A stretch of 64,000 nucleotides of DNA from Bacilli bacterium (GTDB lineage: Bacteria; Bacillota_I; Bacilli_A; RF39; UBA660), in NCBI GenBank assembly GCA_017511375.1, contig JAFWKJ010000008.1, positions 62,001 to 126,000 of the forward strand. Direction: 5' to 3'. The translations under genes were made by a program, and so were the position numbers. Positions 27,079 through 36,345 of this stretch are shown here, piece by piece. Under the pieces are notes generated by a model, which ran no database searches, was not told the origin of the DNA, and worked only from the letters and a program-made list of their open reading frames with translations. Every line of letters starts with the position of its first letter. Within the stretch, counting starts at the first letter, position 1.

Positions 27079-28314
27079 TGGATAAATGGTCAAAATAGAA
27101 TAATGACTAAAATCAAGATTATGAATCATTTTACTATATTGATCATAATTTAAGTTTTCTACATCTTCCACTTGATCTAAATAAGGATAATCATAATAAA
27201 TAATATTATTGATAAAAGGAAGTATCGTACTAAAAATATTTTCATCTCTTAAGATCATTTGTACAATAGAATTCTTTTTATCCATTTCAAATTTTTCAAC
27301 ATCTAAATGATTTAAGTTTTGAATTTCTTCTAAAATCTTTTTTTGTAGTTTTTCAGGATTTTCCGTATAAGCCCCAAAAGATAATACGTAATATGAATCC
27401 ATTGGTAACATACTAAAGCGAATGGAATCAATAATAGTATGATCATCTACTAATTCTTTATGTAGCGGAGAAGTAACACCAAATGTACTGGAAAAAAAGG
27501 TATGAATATAAAAATCCAAATCCAATAATTCCGTATTTGTATATCCTTCTCGAGATATTTTAAAACATACTTCTGTAAATGGTAAAGGAGATGGAAAAGT
27601 AAAACTTTCCTCCTTTTTATGGACATCTATTGATTCTTGAAAAGGAATAAGCTTCGTATCATAAGAATCAAAAACCAACTCCTTATAAAAAGATTTAATT
27701 GTTTCTAAAACTTCTTTTTTATCAAAATTTCCCGCTATTACAATAAATTGATTTTTAGGATGATAAAAAGCTTGATAAAGAGTTTTAAGATCTTTGGTTG
27801 TGGTGGATTCTACTTCTTGAATGGTTCCTCCCACATCTTGAAAATCAATAGAAGAAAACAAAGTGCTCATTCTATGACGATTTAAATGATAGAACTTGTT
27901 ATCCTGCTTTCCTCTTATTTCTTGATAGATAGGATTCTTTAATTTTTCGAGTTTCTCTTTTGTAAAAGAAACATGATAGATGCCATCTAAAACTATTTGA
28001 ATTCCTTCACAAACTTTTTCCACTGTTTCAAAATAATAATTAGTAATTTCAGGAGAAGTGGAAGCATTGGTAGACATTTGTTTTTTTCCTAATTCATCTA
28101 AGAAATTACCACGATCATTGCATTCAACGAGATAGTGTTCCAAGATATGAGCCACACCATCTGGAAGATGATATTCTTTTCCGTGATATGTAAAATGTTT
28201 GGTTAGGCCACCACAATAAGTATTAAATTGAAAGAAAGTAGAATGACGTCTAGGTTCTTTATATAAATAGATAGTTAATCCATTCTCTAACACAACAGTC
28301 TCTAACTTATTCAT
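27061..28314 (-). CDS. M16-family zinc peptidase, YmfH-like
   Basis: 417 residues. The inverted zinc motif is intact (GVAHILEHYLVE, HxxEH) and a downstream Glu is in EKLKNPIYQEIRG. M16B enzymes work as two-chain clamshells; the partner is the next gene upstream, with an 8-bp overlap. The order and one-active/one-inactive split match Bacillus YmfF/YmfH, linked to 5-aminopentanol-type maturation of EF-P. GGAGGGAG precedes ATG 28314. Confidence 0.9.
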   Translation of the reverse strand: MNKLETVVLENGLTIYLYKEPRRHSTFFQFNTYCGGLTKHFTYHGKEYHLPDGVAHILEHYLVECNDRGNFLDELGKKQMSTNASTSPEITNYYFETVEKVCEGIQIVLDGIYHVSFTKEKLEKLKNPIYQEIRGKQDNKFYHLNRHRMSTLFSSIDFQDVGGTIQEVESTTTKDLKTLYQAFYHPKNQFIVIAGNFDKKEVLETIKSFYKELVFDSYDTKLIPFQESIDVHKKEESFTFPSPLPFTEVCFKISREGYTNTELLDLDFYIHTFFSSTFGVTSPLHKELVDDHTIIDSIRFSMLPMDSYYVLSFGAYTENPEKLQKKILEEIQNLNHLDVEKFEMDKKNSIVQMILRDENIFSTILPFINNIIYYDYPYLDQVEDVENLNYDQYSKMIHNLDFSHYSILTIYPQKKAD

Positions 28315-29563
28315 GGTCTCCCTCCTCCAAAAAGTATTTTGTATCTAACACCAATCTATCCATAAAAACAACAATATCTTTAGGTTGAATTTTCATGAGT
28401 TTTTCATGATATTCCATATTTGTAATATCAAATCCAATTTTTTCATAAATTGCTTCTCGAAATAAAGAAGCCTTATCATCTAACTCACGAATTAAAGAAA
28501 TACGATGTCTTTCTTTAATATTATCTAGACAAGGAGCAATGATTTTTTCGTCCTTTAATTTTCCCAATACTTCATGTATTTTTTCTTTTACGATTTCAAG
28601 ATTTTGTCGATGAATAAAAGCAAAGATACCTAGAATCCCATAACTATTGGAAGTCATAGAACTTGCGTGATAAACCAAATCATTTTCAGTACGTAATGTT
28701 TGAGAAAGAAGTCTTGAAGATTGAGAAGATAAAAGAGCATGGACAACACTTAATAAAACCTCATCTTCTTCACACATATCTTTTACTTTATAAAAGCAAG
28801 CATAAACAGAATTACGAAACTGAGATTTTTCTACCACATCATTTACCTTTGAGCGGATTGGTAAATAATTCTTTGTTTCTATCTCAAATTTTTTCTTAGG
28901 GACTGGTTTTCTATAAAAATATTTTTTGCACAACTCTGTAATATGTTTTTGATTTACATTTCCAAATACATAAATAAATGGTTCATTATTGTGAATTGTA
29001 TCGAGATAGAATTGATATAAAGATTTCGGACTGACTTGATCAATTTGTTCTTGATGATTATAAATAGAATCAGAATAGTTTCCTTCCGGATCTATAATGC
29101 GACTTGCTTGCATAAAAGCATAACTACCATTATCTTGAAAAGCCTTATCAATATCTACTTTTAAGTTATCTACTTCTCTTTGAAATTCTTCCTTACAAAA
29201 CTGGTTTTGATTTGTTTTAGGATGATACATCATTTCTGCAAAAAACTGAAATTGTTCTTCTAATAAATCTTGTTTCAATGAAAGTACATCTGGGACCATA
29301 AAAGTAAATTGAAAATAACTTTCATTAATGAGAGTAGTTCCAGAACAATAACAAAATAATATAAATAGTTTTTGCATTTCCAGACTATATTCCCGTTCCG
29401 TTGGATATTTTTGACATAGATGATGGAGCATACCTGGTAATAAATGCATCATCGCAATATTCTTTTCTTCCCGTTTAAAAGGGAAAATAACTTTTATTTG
29501 AATAGTCTGAAAATCTTTATTTTGAAAAATAATAGGATGACTTTCACGTAGAATGGTTTTCAT
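28307..29563 (-). CDS. M16-family non-catalytic subunit, YmfF-like
   Basis: About 418 residues of M16 fold lacking the zinc motif: the equivalent helix reads MHLLPGMLHHLCQKYPT without HxxEH. It contains the R/Y-rich C-terminal region (SLIRELDDKASLFREAIY) that positions substrate in active/inactive M16 pairs. It starts the minus-strand operon, overlapping the active-subunit gene by 8 bp. The start is either ATG 29563 or the GTG one codon earlier; GAGGTG lies upstream. Confidence 0.87.
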   Translation of the reverse strand: MKTILRESHPIIFQNKDFQTIQIKVIFPFKREEKNIAMMHLLPGMLHHLCQKYPTEREYSLEMQKLFILFCYCSGTTLINESYFQFTFMVPDVLSLKQDLLEEQFQFFAEMMYHPKTNQNQFCKEEFQREVDNLKVDIDKAFQDNGSYAFMQASRIIDPEGNYSDSIYNHQEQIDQVSPKSLYQFYLDTIHNNEPFIYVFGNVNQKHITELCKKYFYRKPVPKKKFEIETKNYLPIRSKVNDVVEKSQFRNSVYACFYKVKDMCEEDEVLLSVVHALLSSQSSRLLSQTLRTENDLVYHASSMTSNSYGILGIFAFIHRQNLEIVKEKIHEVLGKLKDEKIIAPCLDNIKERHRISLIRELDDKASLFREAIYEKIGFDITNMEYHEKLMKIQPKDIVVFMDRLVLDTKYFLEEGDHE

Positions 29564-29634
29564 CACATCACCTCATAAAAATTATATCAAACTATGTCTC
29601 ATAATTATAGTATAATTAGTATTGAGGTGTTGCT

Positions 29635-30663
29635 ATGATTACCTATAAAGAGAATATTAAAAACATAAAAGAATATAATAAACTATATGAAGCAGTAGGC
29701 TGGGGAGAAAGAGAAGAAAAGCATGTAGAAGAAGCTTTAGATAGGACTTTTTACTCCGTTTCTGTATATGAGGGAGAAGAAATAATTGGTTATGGAAGAA
29801 TGATAGGAGATGCTACTTGCTTTCTATATATTCAAGATATTATGGTAGATCCTAAGTATCAAGGAAATAAGATAGGAACTTCTATCATGACTAAAATTTT
29901 AGAAAAAGTAAAAGAACTAAAAAAAGAAAATCCAGATCTTCGTGTCTATGTAGGACCAGATTATCAAAAGGAAGGATTTTATAGAAGATTTGGATTCCAG
30001 ACAAGAAAAGAAGCCGGACTAGGAGACGGAATGATTTTAAAAGAATCAGAAATAGAAACAAAATATTGGGATGGACGAGAGGAACTTTCTAAAGAAGCGT
30101 TAGCGTCTATAAAAAGAATAATAGAAGAAGATGGCATCATTATATTTCCAACTGATACGGTCTATGGAATTGCTTGTAACTGTTTAAGTGAAAAAGCAAT
30201 AAAAAAACTATATGAAGTAAAAAAAAGAGATTTCAAGAATCCGATTGGTATCTTAACAGATTCTCTAGAAAAGATAGAGAAGGTTGCAAGTGTCAATCCA
30301 AAAGAAAAAGAACTGATTAATCACTATATGCCAGGAGCCTTAACAATCATTCTAAAGAAAAAAGAAATAGTACCCAACATTTTAACAGCCAATCTAGATA
30401 CGATAGGAGTACGGATTCCTAATCAAAAAATAGCTCTTAAAATTTTAGAGCAAATCCCTTTCCCATTAGCGGTAACATCTGCTAATATTTCAGGAGAGAA
30501 AGACGGAATAGAGTTAAGAGATGTTAAAGAGAAATTTGAAGGAAAAATAGAAGGAATGGTAGAGGGAGGGCCTACAGAAATAAAGGTTGCTTCCACCATT
30601 GTTAAGTTAGAGAATCATGAATGGAAGGTCCTTCGAGAAGGGACTATAAAAATAGAAGAATAA
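29635..30663 (+). CDS. fused GNAT acetyltransferase - Sua5/YrdC/TsaC threonylcarbamoyl-AMP synthase
   Basis: 342 residues in two parts. Residues 1-145 are a GNAT domain (YIQDIMVDPKYQGNKIGTSI, YRRFGFQTRKEAG). Residues about 155-342 are a complete YrdC domain (IIIFPTDTVYGIACNCLSEK, KKRDFKNPIGIL, MPGALTIILKK, IPFPLAVTSANISG). The second part makes threonylcarbamoyl-AMP for t6A37 of ANN-decoding tRNAs; the GNAT substrate is unknown. One continuous frame, no internal ribosome site seen at the junction. A short form: it lacks the Sua5 C-terminal domain. Confidence 0.9.
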   Translation: MITYKENIKNIKEYNKLYEAVGWGEREEKHVEEALDRTFYSVSVYEGEEIIGYGRMIGDATCFLYIQDIMVDPKYQGNKIGTSIMTKILEKVKELKKENPDLRVYVGPDYQKEGFYRRFGFQTRKEAGLGDGMILKESEIETKYWDGREELSKEALASIKRIIEEDGIIIFPTDTVYGIACNCLSEKAIKKLYEVKKRDFKNPIGILTDSLEKIEKVASVNPKEKELINHYMPGALTIILKKKEIVPNILTANLDTIGVRIPNQKIALKILEQIPFPLAVTSANISGEKDGIELRDVKEKFEGKIEGMVEGGPTEIKVASTIVKLENHEWKVLREGTIKIEE

Positions 30664-30720
30664 TGTTTCAAGCAACCTAAAATGTGGTATAATAAATAAT
30701 AGTTATAGTAGGTGAAAAGT

Positions 30721-31812
30721 ATGGCGAAAGCGAAACGAGAACAAGCATTAGAAAACAAGTGTCCATCATGTACTGCATCCCTTAAATATAATCCTAAACT
30801 TGAAAAATTTAAGTGTGAGTACTGTGGAAGCGAGTTTACGCTAGAAGAATTAAAAAAGTATAGTAACAATGCATCAACAGATGAGAAAAACAAACCAAAA
30901 GAAGAACAACCAAGAGATACCTATGATGGGTATGTTTCTTATCACTGTGAAAGTTGTGGAGCAGAAATTGTGGCGGATGAACAAACAGCAGCTACCTTCT
31001 GTGTATATTGTGGAAATACAGCCATTTTAAAGAGCAAACTATCTGGTGAATTTACACCCAATAGAATGGTTCCTTTTAAAAAGGAAAAAGATGAAGTGGT
31101 GGAAACCTTTAAGAAACTATCTAAGGGTAGACCTCTTATGCCAAGATCGTTTAATAATGAAAAAAATATTGAAAAGATAAAAGGTGTATATATACCATTT
31201 TGGCTTTATGGAGTTCATGTTGAAGGAGATGTCAACATGACAGGAACGATTGTAACGCATTGGAGCCATGGGGATACACATTATACGAAAACAGACACCT
31301 ATAAATTAGTCAGAGGGGGACATATGGACTACCATAATATCCCAGTCGATGGTTCTTCTCACTTTGATAATGATATTATGAATACTTTGGAACCATTTGA
31401 GTTTAATGATTTGATTCCATACAACCATGCTTACTTATCTGGTTTCTATGCTGAAAAATATGATGAAGATGGAGATAAAACGTATCAAGAAGCTAGCGTA
31501 AGAGCCTTAAATTCTACTAGGTCTTATCTACAAGAAGAACCAAAAAGATATACAGCAAAAGTCATTACTTCTGATACACTTCAGTCAAAAGAAACAAGCA
31601 AAGAGTATGTAATGTTACCTGTATGGATGGTAAATGTTAAATATAAAGATAAAATGCATATTTTTGCGATGAATGGACAAACGGGAAAGTTTATTGGAAA
31701 TATTCCTTTGGATGGAAAGAGAGTGTTCCTATTTACAATGATGATATTCACAATATCTATGATAGTTTGCTCTATCGCAAGTTACATTATTTATTTAGTG
31801 GGGGTGAAGTAG
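30721..31812 (+). CDS. double zinc-ribbon protein with C-terminal membrane helix
   Basis: About 363 residues. Two CxxC-type ribbons (CPSCTASL...CEYCGSEF and CESCGAEI...CVYCGNTA) precede a large domain (IKGVYIPFWLYGVHVEGDV, YNHAYLSGFYAEKYDED) found in a widespread Firmicutes family often called TFIIB-type zinc-ribbon or helicase-like by annotation pipelines. One helix lies near the C-terminus (LFTMMIFTISMIVCSI). Function unknown. ATG 30721 has TAGGTG 6 nt upstream; TATAAT at 30688-30693. Directly abuts the TPM-domain gene (0-bp gap), a conserved pairing. Confidence 0.8.
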   Translation: MAKAKREQALENKCPSCTASLKYNPKLEKFKCEYCGSEFTLEELKKYSNNASTDEKNKPKEEQPRDTYDGYVSYHCESCGAEIVADEQTAATFCVYCGNTAILKSKLSGEFTPNRMVPFKKEKDEVVETFKKLSKGRPLMPRSFNNEKNIEKIKGVYIPFWLYGVHVEGDVNMTGTIVTHWSHGDTHYTKTDTYKLVRGGHMDYHNIPVDGSSHFDNDIMNTLEPFEFNDLIPYNHAYLSGFYAEKYDEDGDKTYQEASVRALNSTRSYLQEEPKRYTAKVITSDTLQSKETSKEYVMLPVWMVNVKYKDKMHIFAMNGQTGKFIGNIPLDGKRVFLFTMMIFTISMIVCSIASYIIYLVGVK

Positions 31813-32727
31813 ATGAAGAAGACAGTAAAAAAACTTTTATTTCTACTAATCATCATTTCTTTAGTTACCCCTGTATTTGCAAAAGAACCTACAACCTGTG
31901 ATCGATCTTCTAAGAGCAATTTAGGCGTCAACAAAAAGTGGAAAATTACAGATAAAAATAGAGGAAATGTTTTAAATGCCCCTTGTGTTGATGCAAGTGA
32001 AAAAATCTATGATTTTTCAGGAGTACTATCAGAAGAAGACTACGATCAATTAAAAAAACAATTAGAGGAATATACAAAAGAAACTAAAATGGATGCTGTT
32101 ATTATAATCGCAGATATCCCATATAGTAATGATGGTGAAAATGAAGATTATGCAGCAGACTTTTATGATTACAATGATTTTGGAATTGATTTTGATAAGT
32201 ATAGTGGAACTTTATTTCTAAGAAATACCTATGAGGCAGATCCCTATTATGATATTTATACATTTGGAAATGCGCAACTATATTATGACTATGATAGACT
32301 ACAAGTAATCTTAGATGGTGTGTATGATGAAATACATAATGGAGAATACCTTGAGGGATTCACAAAGTATATTGGCTATTTAAATTCATATTATAAAAAG
32401 GGAGTAGGATTAAAAAACTATACAGTCGATGAGAATGGCTTTCTACACAAAGAATATGTATATCCATTTGCCATCGTATTTATCATTTCGTGTGTTATTA
32501 CATTAGTAATTATGTTAATTCTTGTAAAAAAGAATAAGATGGTAATGAAAGCTACTAAAGCGGAGGCTTATTTAGATCAATCCTCTATTCAAATTACCAA
32601 TAAACAAGATCAATTCCTATCAACACATACAACCAAATATACTACTTCATCAAGTAGTGGTGGTGGAGGAAGTCACATGGGTTCTTCTGGTGGAGGACAC
32701 TCAAGTGGTGGCGGACGTCATGGATGA
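31813..32727 (+). CDS. TPM-domain membrane protein with Gly/Ser/His-rich tail
   Basis: 304 residues: signal peptide (about 1-23), TPM/YgcG domain (IYDFSGVLSEEDYDQLKKQL, AVIIIADIPYS) to about residue 200, one membrane helix near 215-237, and a low-complexity end (SSGGGGSHMGSSGGGHSSGG) typical of TPM proteins. The TPM domain is implicated in membrane-protein quality control, and close to zinc-ribbon partners. Translation probably couples to the upstream gene. Confidence 0.87.
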   Translation: MKKTVKKLLFLLIIISLVTPVFAKEPTTCDRSSKSNLGVNKKWKITDKNRGNVLNAPCVDASEKIYDFSGVLSEEDYDQLKKQLEEYTKETKMDAVIIIADIPYSNDGENEDYAADFYDYNDFGIDFDKYSGTLFLRNTYEADPYYDIYTFGNAQLYYDYDRLQVILDGVYDEIHNGEYLEGFTKYIGYLNSYYKKGVGLKNYTVDENGFLHKEYVYPFAIVFIISCVITLVIMLILVKKNKMVMKATKAEAYLDQSSIQITNKQDQFLSTHTTKYTTSSSSGGGGSHMGSSGGGHSSGGGRHG

Positions 32728-32775
32728 TTTAAGGAAAAAGCAGTGATAATATAAAGATAAAATTGAGGTGAAATT

Positions 32776-33990
32776 ATGGAAGATAAAAAGGAAAAGAAAA
32801 TAAAAAAAGAAAAGAAAAACGAAAAAAAATTAGAAAACAAAAGTATATATATTGTAATCTGTTTAATTATTTTAATTGTTTTTGCAGCCTTTGTTGTTGC
32901 TTTAAACAATGTAGGATTATTAGATATTAGTTCTTTAGATGCAGGAAAATCAAAAGAAAAGGTTACATTAAAATATACTGATACCAACAAAGAACAAAAA
33001 GAAGGCGTTTACATTACAGATGTATCGGATGTTGTAGAAGATGTAATGCCATCTATTGTGGCCATTACAAGTAAAACACTTGTTAGATCTGGAAGTTATG
33101 GACCTAGTTTCTTTGGAGAAAAACAATATAGTGAAGGAGCAGGCTCTGGTATCATTATTAGTCAAAACGAGAATGAATTATTGATTTTAACAAATAACCA
33201 TGTCGTAGAAGGTGCAGAAGAATTATCTGTTCAGTTTATCAATGGTAAAAGTGCAGATGCTAGAATCAAAGGAACATCAGATCGTAAAGATGTAGCAGTT
33301 ATTTCTGTCAATATGAAAAATCTTGATAACGCAACGAAAGATGAAATTCGTATTGCTACTATGGGAGATAGTTCTAAGTTAAAAGTAGGGAATGGAATCA
33401 TTGCCATTGGAAATGCTTTGGGTTATGGACAATCTGTCACAACAGGAGTTGTCAGTGCTTTAAACAGAGAAGTAACAATTGATGATGTTACGGCCAAAAT
33501 GATTCAAATCGATGCTGCCATCAATGGAGGAAATAGTGGAGGAGCCTTATTAAATAGTAAGGGAGAAGTAGTTGGTATAAATTCAGCTAAGTATTCCTCT
33601 TCAGGTTCATATAATACCGCAAGTATTGAAGGAATGGGTTTTGCCATCCCAATTACAGATGTAAAAGATATTGTAGAAAACTTAATGAATGGTGAAAATG
33701 ACACAAGTGATGTAACAATTGGAATAGAAGGTACCATGGTATCTGAAAGTGATTTAAATATGCCAACAGGATTCTACATTTCCAAAGTGGTAGATGGAAG
33801 TGGAGCTGATAAAGCAGGTCTTGAAATTGGAAATATAATCACGAAAATAGAAGGAGAAGAAGTAACCTCTATCTCTACAATCAAAGATGTTTTATACGAT
33901 AAGAGAAAAGGAGATAAAGTAACCTTAACAATTGCTTATACAAATAGAAAACAATATAGTGAAAAAGACGTTGAAGTAACTCTTTCATAA
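32776..33990 (+). CDS. htrA: HtrA/DegP-like membrane serine protease
   Basis: 404 residues: lysine-rich cytoplasmic start, one membrane helix (about 25-47), S1C protease domain with His in LTNNHVVEG, Asp in DRKDVAVIS and Ser in AINGGNSGGALLN, then one PDZ domain (about 310-400; PTGFYISKVVDGSGADKAGL). It degrades or refolds damaged exported proteins at the outer face. GAGGTG precedes ATG; terminator immediately after the stop. Full length with all catalytic residues. Confidence 0.95.
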   Translation: MEDKKEKKIKKEKKNEKKLENKSIYIVICLIILIVFAAFVVALNNVGLLDISSLDAGKSKEKVTLKYTDTNKEQKEGVYITDVSDVVEDVMPSIVAITSKTLVRSGSYGPSFFGEKQYSEGAGSGIIISQNENELLILTNNHVVEGAEELSVQFINGKSADARIKGTSDRKDVAVISVNMKNLDNATKDEIRIATMGDSSKLKVGNGIIAIGNALGYGQSVTTGVVSALNREVTIDDVTAKMIQIDAAINGGNSGGALLNSKGEVVGINSAKYSSSGSYNTASIEGMGFAIPITDVKDIVENLMNGENDTSDVTIGIEGTMVSESDLNMPTGFYISKVVDGSGADKAGLEIGNIITKIEGEEVTSISTIKDVLYDKRKGDKVTLTIAYTNRKQYSEKDVEVTLS

Positions 33991-34015
33991 AAAAAGTCTA
34001 ATAGACTTTTTTTTA
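33990..34015 (+). terminator. intrinsic terminator after htrA
   Basis: AAAAAAGTCT, AAT loop, AGACTTTTTT and further Ts. Confidence 0.85.
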
Positions 34016-34042
34016 TGCTAAAATAGAAAAAGAGATGATTCT

Positions 34043-34702
34043 ATGATAGAAAAAGAAGTATTTAAGAAAAGTATTATTCTTCCAGAAAAATGTTTAAAGT
34101 ATGGTTTCAAAAAAGAAAAAGGATACTTAGTGTATCATAAGAATATATTAAACAATTCTTTTGAAATCATTATCACCATCTCAAAGAACCAAGTAATAGG
34201 AAAAGTATTAGATAAGGAATGCAACGAAGAATATACAAACTTTAGAATAGAAAACCATAAAGGGGAGTTCTCAACCATCATAAGAAGACACTTGATAGAA
34301 TTATTAGAAGATATTAGAAGTAAATGTTGTAGAGAGAATAATTTTATATTTCCCCAAGCTAATCGTATCTGCAATTGGATAAATGATACGTATCAAGACT
34401 TACCTGAGTTCCTATGGGAAGATGATAAGAATGGGGTCTTTAGAAATAAGACAAATCAAAAATGGTATGGTATCATTATGTATATCAACCAAAATAAATT
34501 AGATAAAAGAGATAGAATGATAGAAGTAATGAATGTGAAATTACCACCCGAAGAGATAGAGAATCTAGTAAAACAAAAAGGCTTTTATAGAGCCTATCAC
34601 ATGAACAAAAAGCATTGGATCACTATGATACTGGATGAAACAATTTCGGATGGTGAAATACAGAAATTGATTGAAACAAGTTATCAATATACAATCAAAT
34701 AA
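34043..34702 (+). CDS. MmcQ/YjbR-like protein
   Basis: 219 residues. The C-terminal half (NKTNQKWYGIIMYINQNKL, IENLVKQKGFYRAYHMNKKH) has the MmcQ/YjbR (CyaY-like fold) pattern, and the N-terminal half (GYLVYHKNILNNSFEI) looks like a divergent related unit. Family function is unclear despite the DNA-binding label. It is followed at 11 bp by ispH and the GNAT gene, one operon. Confidence 0.75.
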   Translation: MIEKEVFKKSIILPEKCLKYGFKKEKGYLVYHKNILNNSFEIIITISKNQVIGKVLDKECNEEYTNFRIENHKGEFSTIIRRHLIELLEDIRSKCCRENNFIFPQANRICNWINDTYQDLPEFLWEDDKNGVFRNKTNQKWYGIIMYINQNKLDKRDRMIEVMNVKLPPEEIENLVKQKGFYRAYHMNKKHWITMILDETISDGEIQKLIETSYQYTIK

Positions 34703-34713
34703 GAGGAGTAAGT

Positions 34714-35565
34714 ATGAAAATAATCGTAGGAAAAACAAGTGGTTTCTGTAATGGCGTAAAATATACGGTAGAGGAAGCAAACAAGATGGTAGAGAATAAT
34801 AAGGAAATCTATTGTTTAGGAGAAATTGTCCATAACGAAAGAGTCATAAAAGATTTAGAAAAAAAAGGAATGAAGACTATTCATTCTATAGAAGAGGCTA
34901 ATAGAAATTCGAAACTCATTATAAGAGCCCATGGAGAATTAAAAGAAACCTATGAGAAAGCCAAAGAAAAGGAGATAGAATTACTAGACTTAACCTGTGG
35001 AAAAATCAAAGCCATTCGCTTAAAAATTCAAAACAAATTAAAAGATCATTATATAGTGATTATTGGAAAAAAGAATCATCCAGAAACTCAAGGAGTTCAG
35101 AGTTTTTCTGGAAATCATTCTTTTATTATTGAAAAGGAAGAGGATATCAAAGAGTGGCAAAAAGATTTTCAAGCATCTAAAAAAGATAAAGTATATGTTG
35201 TGTCTCAAACAACATTTAATAGTGACAAATTCGATGAACTTGTAAATAAAATAAAAGAAACCTTTTCAAAGGTCTTAGTCGTTGATAAAACCATATGTGA
35301 TGCAACAAGTAATCGCCAAGAAGAAACAAGAGAGTTATCCAAGAAAGTCGATATCATGTTGATTGTAGGGGGAAAGAAAAGTTCTAATACAAAAGAACTA
35401 GAAGTGATTTCAAAGGAAAACTGTAAGAATGTATATTTGATACAAGATGTTGATGATTTAAAAGAGATAAGAATAGAAAAAAATTCCACCATAGGGATTA
35501 TGGCAGGCGCCTCAACCCCAAAGGTGGTTGTAGAAGAAATCATGAAGCATTTGGAGGAACTATGA
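34714..35565 (+). CDS. ispH: 4-hydroxy-3-methylbut-2-enyl diphosphate reductase
   Basis: 283 residues. All three cluster Cys are present (SGFCNGVKYTVEEA, LDLTCGKIKAI, TICDATSNRQEE) as are His/Glu and Ser residues of the substrate pocket (EIVHNERV, RAHGEL, HPETQG, SQTTF, SSNTKEL, GASTP). It performs the last MEP-pathway step, reducing HMBPP to IPP and DMAPP. Sequence around the second Cys (TCGK rather than TCP) is divergent but catalytic positions are kept. GAGGAG precedes ATG 34714. Confidence 0.94.
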   Translation: MKIIVGKTSGFCNGVKYTVEEANKMVENNKEIYCLGEIVHNERVIKDLEKKGMKTIHSIEEANRNSKLIIRAHGELKETYEKAKEKEIELLDLTCGKIKAIRLKIQNKLKDHYIVIIGKKNHPETQGVQSFSGNHSFIIEKEEDIKEWQKDFQASKKDKVYVVSQTTFNSDKFDELVNKIKETFSKVLVVDKTICDATSNRQEETRELSKKVDIMLIVGGKKSSNTKELEVISKENCKNVYLIQDVDDLKEIRIEKNSTIGIMAGASTPKVVVEEIMKHLEEL

Positions 35566-36056
35566 TTGTAGAGTATGAAGATAAATATTTAGAAGATGTA
35601 AAGGATTTATTAGTAGAATTAGAAGAATATATATTAACTATCGATGAAGATCATTTGGATCAACTTCATCCGGATTATCGTGATAAAATGACTGAAAAAG
35701 CCCTACAAGAAGTAAAAGAACATGAGGGGAAATGCTTTTTATATGTAGAAAAAAATCATGCGATAGGAGCTATTATTGGAACCATACGTCAATATGATGC
35801 ATATGATTATTTAGACTATACTTGCCCCAAGGCAGGAGTAATCAATGAATTAATTGTTTCCAAAAACATCCGTGGCAAAAGGATAGGGCAACAGTTAATG
35901 GCTAAGATGGAATCATACTTCGCGGAAAAAGAATGCAAATACATATTTATTGACGTTTTTGCCTATAACAATAACGCCATAAAATTCTATGATAAACAGG
36001 GTTATCATAACCGAATGCATACGGTTGTAAAGAAGATAAAAACAGAAGAAGAATAA
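35562..36056 (+). CDS. GNAT-family N-acetyltransferase
   Basis: 164 residues with a full GNAT core: INELIVSKNIRGKRIGQQLM (acetyl-CoA pyrophosphate loop) and DVFAYNNNAIKFYDKQGYH. The substrate is unknown. Start overlaps the ispH stop (ATGA) with GGAGG upstream, so the three genes are translationally coupled. Confidence 0.9.
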   Translation: MIVEYEDKYLEDVKDLLVELEEYILTIDEDHLDQLHPDYRDKMTEKALQEVKEHEGKCFLYVEKNHAIGAIIGTIRQYDAYDYLDYTCPKAGVINELIVSKNIRGKRIGQQLMAKMESYFAEKECKYIFIDVFAYNNNAIKFYDKQGYHNRMHTVVKKIKTEEE

Positions 36057-36075
36057 TTCTTCTGTTTTTAAAAAA
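36046..36075 (+). terminator. intrinsic terminator of the ispH operon
   Basis: Inverted repeat of CAGAAGAA / TTCTTCTG overlapping the GNAT stop, then a T run. Confidence 0.8.
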
Positions 36076-36078
36076 GTG

Positions 36079-36106
36079 TTGACATTCTTACATTTTTTAG
36101 TATAAT
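36079..36106 (+). promoter_or_regulatory. consensus promoter of tRNA-Gly
   Basis: TTGACA (36079-36084), 16-bp spacer, TATAAT (36101-36106), both perfect, as expected for a stable RNA gene 65 bp downstream. Confidence 0.85.
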
Positions 36107-36170
36107 TAAATATGTCTACTTTATTTAGTCGACCTTCGCTATCGGAAAGGCTGGGTTGATTAAAGTATAT

Positions 36171-36244
36171 GCGGATGTAGTTTAATGGTAGAACTTCAGC
36201 CTTCCAAGCTGACCACGTGGGTTCGATTCCCATCATCCGCTCCA
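36171..36244 (+). tRNA. tRNA-Gly (anticodon TCC)
   Basis: A full cloverleaf: acceptor GCGGATG/CATCCGC, anticodon arm TCAGC-CTTCCAA-GCTGA with anticodon TCC, T-loop TTCGATT, and encoded CCA. Reads GGA/GGG Gly codons. A lone tRNA gene, a common integration point for islands; the azole-peptide cluster lies right after it on the other strand. Confidence 0.97.
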
Positions 36245-36253
36245 TTTGAAATG

Positions 36254-36281
36254 AACGTCGAACTAATCGACGTTTTTTTGT
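36254..36281 (+). terminator. intrinsic terminator after tRNA-Gly
   Basis: AACGTCGA (36254-36261), 5-nt loop, TCGACGTT (36267-36274), T run. Confidence 0.9.
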
Positions 36282-36315
36282 TTCTTGAACTCCCACGTTT
36301 CAGGTTTGAAAAGAG

Positions 36316-36345
36316 ATAAAGAAAAAGACGATGACTATCGTCTTT
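36316..36345 (-). terminator. terminator of the azole-peptide operon
   Basis: AAAGACGAT (36324-36332), GACT loop, ATCGTCTTT (36337-36345); on the minus strand it ends the SagB-like gene with a T-rich tail. Confidence 0.8.

Noticed and set aside
34714-35565. Divergent IspH-like protein suspected to have lost catalytic residues
   Set aside because: All three cluster Cys and the substrate-pocket residues are identifiable.
35913-36296. Minus-strand frame with MMGIEPTWSAWKAEVLPLNY
   Set aside because: It is a translation of the antisense of tRNA-Gly; this pattern is a well-known spurious protein.
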